DNA from: Bacteroidales bacterium
Lineage (GTDB): Bacteria; Bacteroidota; Bacteroidia; Bacteroidales; UBA1402
Assembly: GCA_012511135.1 (NCBI GenBank)
Contig: JAAZGQ010000269.1
Span: 1 to 10,779 of the forward strand
Length of the DNA: 10,779 nt
Direction: 5' to 3'
The translations under genes and the position numbers were made by a program. The notes below the pieces were generated by a model. That model did not search any database and was not told where the DNA came from. It saw nothing but the letters and a program-made list of their open reading frames with translations. Below are positions 7,294 through 10,779 of the stretch, in pieces. Within the stretch, counting starts at the first letter, position 1. Every line of letters starts with the position of its first letter.

Positions 7294-8278
7294 ATTTTTA
7301 CTCCAGGATTTGGTCCAGTCAATTCTTGACACGAACGATCTGGATAGAAAAGAAGTGGAAGCTTTTGTCCGAGCCTATTTTGCAGTAATCGAAAAAGCTT
7401 TGTTTGAGGAAGATTATGTTAAAATAAACGACTTGGGCAAATTCAACCTTCAGAAAGTTGAAGCTCGCAAAAGTGTCAATGTTAATACAGGAGAAACTTT
7501 TGAGATTAAGGCACATTACAAGCTGGCTTTTGCTCCGGACAACAAGCTTAAGGAAATTGTCAATAAGCCGTTTGCACATCTGGAAGCTGTAGAACTGGTA
7601 TCTGAAAAGCAGTCTGCCGAACTTTCAAAACAGCATGTTATGCCTGAGCCTGCAAAAGCTTCAGTGGAACCAGAACTGACTCAGGAAGAAATAATTATCC
7701 CCAATAAACCAACCACAAAAGAAGACAAGATTATGGAAAAGAAAGACAAAACTGTTTTTGTAGTAACGGACAAACCTGCTGCAAACGATAAAAAAACACC
7801 CACGCCTCCGCAAAAACCCAAGAAAGGCAAATTGCTGGCCTGGATAGTGTTCGTTGTAATTATGTGTGCGCTGATTATTTTTGCGCTTTGGAAAACGGTA
7901 TTCTCTGATTCAACATCAGAACCGGCTGTTAAGGAAGTGGTAACCGAATCAGCACCAGCTACTCCGGCAGTAGAAGCAGTCACTCCCCCTGCTCCCAAAG
8001 TGGTTGATCCGGCCAGCAGGGAAACACTGAAGGTTGTTCGTTTAGAACGCGGAAAGCGCCTTACTTTGCTTGCCAAGGAGTTTTACGGAAATAAGGTCTT
8101 TTGGGTATATATTTACGAAGCCAACAAGGATCAGATCAATAATCCAAACAAAATTCTTGCCGGCACCAAAATTCGCATCCCCAAAGCTGATCCGACAGTA
8201 ATAGACGCCAAAGATCCCGAGTCGGTACGTATTGCAAAGGAAAAAGAGACAAAATACAGAGCGCAATTTTCTAAATAA
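7283..8278 (+). CDS. HU-domain protein fused to a transmembrane helix and a LysM domain
   Basis: A 331-residue three-part protein. Residues 1-95 are an HU/IHF fold (VQSILDTNDLDRKEVEAF, then VKINDLGKFNLQKVEARK at 46-63). The beta-arm tip reads VNVNTGE (65-71), so the usual intercalating proline is replaced by Val67. Residues 96-183 are a charged, Pro/Lys-rich linker ending in KPKKGK. Residues 184-203 are one hydrophobic helix; the positive charges on its N-terminal side predict N-in, C-out. Residues 208-247 form a Pro/Ala/Val-rich spacer. Residues 248-301 match LysM (RLTLLAKEFYGNKVFWVYIYEANKD, then NPNKILAGTKIRIP), a peptidoglycan-binding fold. The inferred role is a tether between nucleoid DNA inside and cell wall in the periplasm; this is not shown by sequence alone. 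It overlaps the preceding HU gene by 11 bases, so the two HU proteins are co-translated and could heterodimerise. Two inverted repeats follow the stop codon. Confidence 0.88.
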   Translation: MNNKFLLQDLVQSILDTNDLDRKEVEAFVRAYFAVIEKALFEEDYVKINDLGKFNLQKVEARKSVNVNTGETFEIKAHYKLAFAPDNKLKEIVNKPFAHLEAVELVSEKQSAELSKQHVMPEPAKASVEPELTQEEIIIPNKPTTKEDKIMEKKDKTVFVVTDKPAANDKKTPTPPQKPKKGKLLAWIVFVVIMCALIIFALWKTVFSDSTSEPAVKEVVTESAPATPAVEAVTPPAPKVVDPASRETLKVVRLERGKRLTLLAKEFYGNKVFWVYIYEANKDQINNPNKILAGTKIRIPKADPTVIDAKDPESVRIAKEKETKYRAQFSK

Positions 8279-8300
8279 ATTCGTTCAAAATAACGAATTT
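8277..8300 (+). terminator. Hairpin over the HU-LysM stop codon, possible terminator
   Basis: AAATTCGTT (8277-8285) is perfectly complementary to AACGAATTT (8292-8300), with the six-base loop CAAAAT, beginning inside the stop codon. Only one further T follows before TGTCTATAAAG, so the T tract is poor. The structure is a reasonable candidate for ending the HU operon, but it is A/T-rich and unproven. Confidence 0.45.
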
Positions 8301-8368
8301 TGTCTATAAAGATAGGTTTTTTTAACGGCTAAGCCCCTTAAAACTAAACCTATCTTTATAATTTTGTC
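8297..8368. mobile_element. 56-bp miniature inverted-repeat element with 8-bp flanking direct repeats
   Basis: TATAAAGATAGGTTT (8305-8319) and AAACCTATCTTTATA (8346-8360) are perfect 15-bp terminal inverted repeats around a 26-base centre that can itself extend the stem (TTTTAA 8320-8325 with TTAAAA 8338-8343). The inverted repeats are abutted on both sides by the same octamer, ATTTTGTC (8297-8304 and 8361-8368), as expected for a target-site duplication. It has no coding capacity and would need a transposase elsewhere. Alternatives are a large terminator hairpin or a two-site operator, with the octamer repeat arising by chance. Confidence 0.45.
8359..8366 (+). promoter_or_regulatory. Candidate -7 promoter element of the moxR/bat operon
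   Basis: TAATTTTG matches TAnnTTTG at all fixed bases, 42 bp before the chosen ATG at 8409, giving a predicted start near 8373 and a short A/T-rich leader. No TTG element is visible about 20 bp upstream. The motif straddles the right end of the inverted-repeat element, with TA from the terminal repeat and ATTTTG from the flanking octamer. Confidence 0.5.
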
Positions 8369-8408
8369 TTCCATCAAACAAATATCAAAATTTAAAAGTT
8401 TTATCCAT

Positions 8409-9404
8409 ATGAATCAAAGCGTTGATATTCGAGAATTAAACGAGCTGATCGAAAAGCAAAGTGGTTTTGTTGACATGATTACCATGGGTATGGATAAGGT
8501 AATTGTTGGACAGAAACATTTGCTGGAATCCCTGCTCATTGGCTTGTTGGCCGACGGGCATATATTGTTGGAAGGGGTGCCCGGATTGGCCAAAACACTT
8601 GCCATTAAAAGTCTGGCTTCGCTTGTCAAAGCCAAATACAGCCGGATCCAGTTTACCCCCGATCTTTTGCCGGCCGACGTGGTCGGAACTATGATTTACA
8701 GTCAAAAGTCCGAGGAATTTGCTGTAAAAAAAGGTCCGGTATTTGCCAACTTTATATTGGCTGACGAAATAAACAGAGCTCCGGCCAAGGTGCAGAGTGC
8801 TTTGCTCGAGGCCATGCAGGAACGCCAGGTAACTATTGGAGAAAAAACCTACAGATTGGATGCCCCTTTCCTGGTAATGGCCACGCAAAATCCTATAGAA
8901 CAAGAGGGAACTTATCCTTTACCCGAAGCACAAGTGGACCGTTTTATGTTGAAGGTCTTGATCGATTACCCCAAAAAAGAAGAAGAACGTTTCATTATGA
9001 GGCTTAATATGGGTGAATCTTTACCCGAGCTTAAAACGATACTCAAGACAGAAGAAATACTCGAAGCACGTAAGGTGGTCCGTCAGGTTTATATGGACGA
9101 AAAAATTGAGCGCTATATAGTCGATATTGTCTTCGCCAGCCGCTATCCCGAAGAATACGGACTCAAAAATCTCAAAGGAATGATTTCTTTTGGAGGTTCT
9201 CCCCGGGCTAGTATCAACCTGGCTCTGGCAGCCCGCAGTTATGCCTTTATCAAACATCGTGGTTACGTCATCCCCGAAGACGTGCGCAGTATCTGCCTGG
9301 ATGTGATGCGTCACCGTATCGGCCTGAGTTACGAAGCAGAAGCCAACAACCTGAGCAGTGACGAAATCATTCAGGAGATTCTGAATAAAGTCGAAGTGCC
9401 TTAA
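8409..9404 (+). CDS. MoxR-family AAA+ ATPase of a bat-type operon
   Basis: A cytoplasmic AAA+ ATPase of the MoxR class, thought to act as a chaperone or activator for von Willebrand-domain partners such as the DUF58 protein encoded next. Using the ATG at 8409 it has 331 residues, a usual length. Motifs: GQKHLLESLLIGLLADGHILLEG leading into Walker A GVPGLAKT (56-63), FTPDLLPADVVG (82-93), Walker B FILADEINRAP (115-125), LLEAMQERQVTIG (132-144), sensor 1 ATQNPIEQEGTYPLPEAQVDRF (148-169), and sensor 2 GSPRA (253-257, with Arg256). The frame is open upstream to a TTG at 8364, but that codon lies inside the -7 promoter motif and its extra residues lack family similarity. The next gene starts 11 bases after the stop, so they form one operon. 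The Bacteroidota homologue is the first gene of the aerotolerance (bat) cluster. Confidence 0.95.
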   Translation: MNQSVDIRELNELIEKQSGFVDMITMGMDKVIVGQKHLLESLLIGLLADGHILLEGVPGLAKTLAIKSLASLVKAKYSRIQFTPDLLPADVVGTMIYSQKSEEFAVKKGPVFANFILADEINRAPAKVQSALLEAMQERQVTIGEKTYRLDAPFLVMATQNPIEQEGTYPLPEAQVDRFMLKVLIDYPKKEEERFIMRLNMGESLPELKTILKTEEILEARKVVRQVYMDEKIERYIVDIVFASRYPEEYGLKNLKGMISFGGSPRASINLALAARSYAFIKHRGYVIPEDVRSICLDVMRHRIGLSYEAEANNLSSDEIIQEILNKVEVP

Positions 9405-9415
9405 TGTACTGAAGT

Positions 9416-10285
9416 ATGGAAACGAGTGAATTATTGAAAAAGGTTAGAAAAATCGAAATCAAAACTCGTGGCCTCTCACGTAACATTTTTGCCGGTCAGT
9501 ATCACACGGCTTTCAAGGGACGTGGGATGGCTTTTTCCGAAGTTCGCGAATATCAGTATGGAGATGATGTCCGTACCATAGACTGGAATGTAACGGCACG
9601 TTTTAATCATCCTTACATCAAGGTATTCGAAGAAGAACGGGAACTGACTGTCATGTTGCTTATCGATGTGTCGGGCAGCCGTTTTTTTGGCACGGAATCC
9701 TTGTATAAAAAGGATATGATTACCGAAATTGCAGCTACCCTGGCATTCTCGGCAATGCAGAACAACGACAAAATAGGGGTGATCTTTTTTTCGGATAAAA
9801 TGGAGAAATTCATTCCTCCCCAAAAAGGCAGAAAGCATATTTTGTACATTATACGGGAGCTGATTGAATTCAAACCGCAAAACAGCCAAACAGATCTGAG
9901 TGTTGCTTTGCAGTATTTGACCAACGTCATCAAGAAGCGCTGTACGGCTTTTTTGATTTCTGATTTTTTGGTTCAGCAAGACTTTCAGACCGACCTGACC
10001 TTGGCCAACCGTAAACACGATGTGGTGGCCATACAAGTCTATGATCAGCGTGAAACAGAATTGCCTTCGGTGGGTTTAGTAAGGGTTAAAGACGCAGAAA
10101 CAGGCAGGGAAATGTTGATTGACAGCGCTTCCAAAAACCTGCGAAACAATTACCGTCGCTGGTGGGAAGAACAAAAACTGCGCCTGGACACTACTTTCAA
10201 AAAAAGCAAAGTGGATGCGGTCTCTGTTTCTACTGCTCAGGATTACGTGAAAGCCCTGATGGCCTTGTTCAATCTGAGAAATTGA
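9416..10285 (+). CDS. DUF58 / von Willebrand factor A-like protein of the bat cluster
   Basis: A 289-residue DUF58 protein, usually encoded directly after a MoxR ATPase and presumed to be its partner. The DUF58 signature GRGMAFSEVREYQYGDDVRTIDW is at residues 35-57, followed by NVTARFNHPYIKVFEEE (58-74). The vWA-like domain begins with LLIDVSGS, giving a complete metal-ion-dependent adhesion site of Asp84, Ser86 and Ser88, with Thr159 and Asp173 (FLISDF) as likely further ligands. No signal peptide or transmembrane helix is seen, so this is the soluble form found in bat operons. It may bind a protein partner through the metal site and be remodelled by MoxR; that is inferred from family knowledge. 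It sits 11 bases after moxR and 5 bases before the next gene. Confidence 0.93.
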   Translation: METSELLKKVRKIEIKTRGLSRNIFAGQYHTAFKGRGMAFSEVREYQYGDDVRTIDWNVTARFNHPYIKVFEEERELTVMLLIDVSGSRFFGTESLYKKDMITEIAATLAFSAMQNNDKIGVIFFSDKMEKFIPPQKGRKHILYIIRELIEFKPQNSQTDLSVALQYLTNVIKKRCTAFLISDFLVQQDFQTDLTLANRKHDVVAIQVYDQRETELPSVGLVRVKDAETGREMLIDSASKNLRNNYRRWWEEQKLRLDTTFKKSKVDAVSVSTAQDYVKALMALFNLRN

Positions 10286-10290
10286 TCGTT

Positions 10291-10779
10291 ATGCTGAAAA
10301 GAATACAAAGCTTTTTGTTGTTTAGCCTGTTGGCTCTGCCTGCTGCCCTGGGGCAGGAGGTAGTCGTAGAAGCCAGCCTGGATTCTACCCTGATCTGGAT
10401 TGGCAATCCTACTAACTTGCGTTTGAGTGTTTCGGCACCTCGTGATGTTTGGGTGGAATTCCCGGCTTTTGAAGCCGACACGATTGTTCGGGGTATTCAG
10501 GTCCTCCGGAAGAGTCCGGTCGATACTGTTTTGTTGGACAACAATCGCTTAAGATTGCAAAAGAATTATTTGTTGACTTCTTTTGACGCTGAATTGTATT
10601 ACATTCCTCCCATAGAACTGAAAGTAGACGGAGCAAGCTATCATAGTCGTTATTTGTCGCTTAAGGTAATAAGTTTCGAAGTGGACACAGCCAGTACCGA
10701 GCTGTTTGATATCATGGGCATTGATATACCCCCTTTTGTAATCTGGGATTACGCTTTGCCGGCGGGCTATGTGCTGGGA
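10291..10779 (+). CDS. Exported protein of the bat operon, N-terminal part (runs off right edge)
   Basis: The first 163 codons of a gene that continues past the window. The protein begins with a signal peptide: MLKR, a hydrophobic stretch FLLFSLLALPAALG, and a likely cleavage after Gly21 (ALG/QE). The mature part is beta-rich with no catalytic motif (VVVEASLDSTLIWIGNPTNL, then SPVDTVLL, LTSFDAELYYIPPIELKVDG and LSLKVISFEVDT), which looks like an immunoglobulin-like or BatD-like envelope domain. The gene that usually follows moxR and DUF58 in Bacteroidota bat clusters encodes an exported protein of this kind, often with a C-terminal membrane helix, before batA and batB; the helix would be outside the window. 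The 5-base gap after DUF58 supports co-transcription. A specific name is not justified from this fragment. Confidence 0.8.
   Translation, partial: MLKRIQSFLLFSLLALPAALGQEVVVEASLDSTLIWIGNPTNLRLSVSAPRDVWVEFPAFEADTIVRGIQVLRKSPVDTVLLDNNRLRLQKNYLLTSFDAELYYIPPIELKVDGASYHSRYLSLKVISFEVDTASTELFDIMGIDIPPFVIWDYALPAGYVLG

Noticed and set aside
7681..8076. Minus-strand 131-codon Ser/Thr-rich open frame
   Set aside because: It mirrors the Pro/Ala/Lys-rich linkers of the HU-LysM gene; the composition is explained by the sense strand.
8364..8408. TTG start giving MoxR 15 extra residues
   Set aside because: The TTG is part of the TAATTTTG promoter motif and would precede the predicted transcription start.
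9476..10036. Minus-strand 186-codon open frame opposite the DUF58 gene
   Set aside because: The sense strand encodes a complete DUF58 protein with all motifs; the antisense frame resembles no family I recognise.
1..10779. CRISPR arrays, tRNA or rRNA genes, toxin-antitoxin pairs, phage or defence genes
   Set aside because: No regularly spaced repeats, no RNA gene signatures and no such protein families were seen; apart from short intergenic gaps the window is filled by the genes listed.

Overview
The window looks like a piece of a Bacteroidota (Bacteroidetes) chromosome, most likely Bacteroidales or a close relative. Three things support this. Several gene starts are preceded by the phylum-specific -7 motif TAnnTTTG rather than by Shine-Dalgarno sequences. 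The leaders are A/T-rich. The gene content (HU-LysM fusion, bat-type MoxR/DUF58 cluster, pyruvate phosphate dikinase, polyprenol-phosphate mannosyltransferase next to dihydroorotase) fits that phylum. The genus cannot be named from the sequence alone.

Layout. (1) Positions 1-1811, minus strand: the N-terminal 603 codons of mfd, the transcription-repair coupling factor, running off the left edge and apparently starting at TTG. (2) A 141-bp divergent intergenic region with a TAnnTTTG promoter for the plus strand. (3) 1953-4052: a two-gene operon, a GT2 polyprenol-phosphate-sugar transferase and pyrC, with the stop codon directly followed by the next ATG. (4) 4053-4222: an inverted repeat at the end of pyrC and a near-perfect Bacteroidota promoter (TTTG-N20-TACCTTTG). 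(5) 4223-6943: ppdK, complete and with all catalytic motifs. (6) 6928-6999: three mutually exclusive hairpins between ppdK and the next gene. (7) 7000-8278: two overlapping HU-family genes. The first is a stand-alone HU-like protein carrying a perfect 15-bp coding hairpin. The second is an HU domain joined to a transmembrane helix and a periplasmic LysM domain. (8) 8277-8368: a hairpin over the stop codon, then a 56-bp miniature element with perfect 15-bp terminal inverted repeats flanked by an exact 8-bp direct repeat. Its right junction forms a perfect -7 promoter motif. (9) 8409-10779: the start of a bat-type operon, with a MoxR AAA+ ATPase, a DUF58 von Willebrand-like protein, and the first 163 codons of an exported protein.

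How the genes fit together. Mfd, PyrC and PpdK are housekeeping genes (repair, pyrimidine synthesis, PEP/pyruvate interconversion). The right half is envelope-oriented. MoxR plus DUF58 proteins act with exported and membrane Bat proteins in aerotolerance or envelope stress. The HU-TM-LysM protein has the architecture of a link from nucleoid to peptidoglycan. That HU pair and the hairpin-rich DNA around it are the most interesting part of the window.
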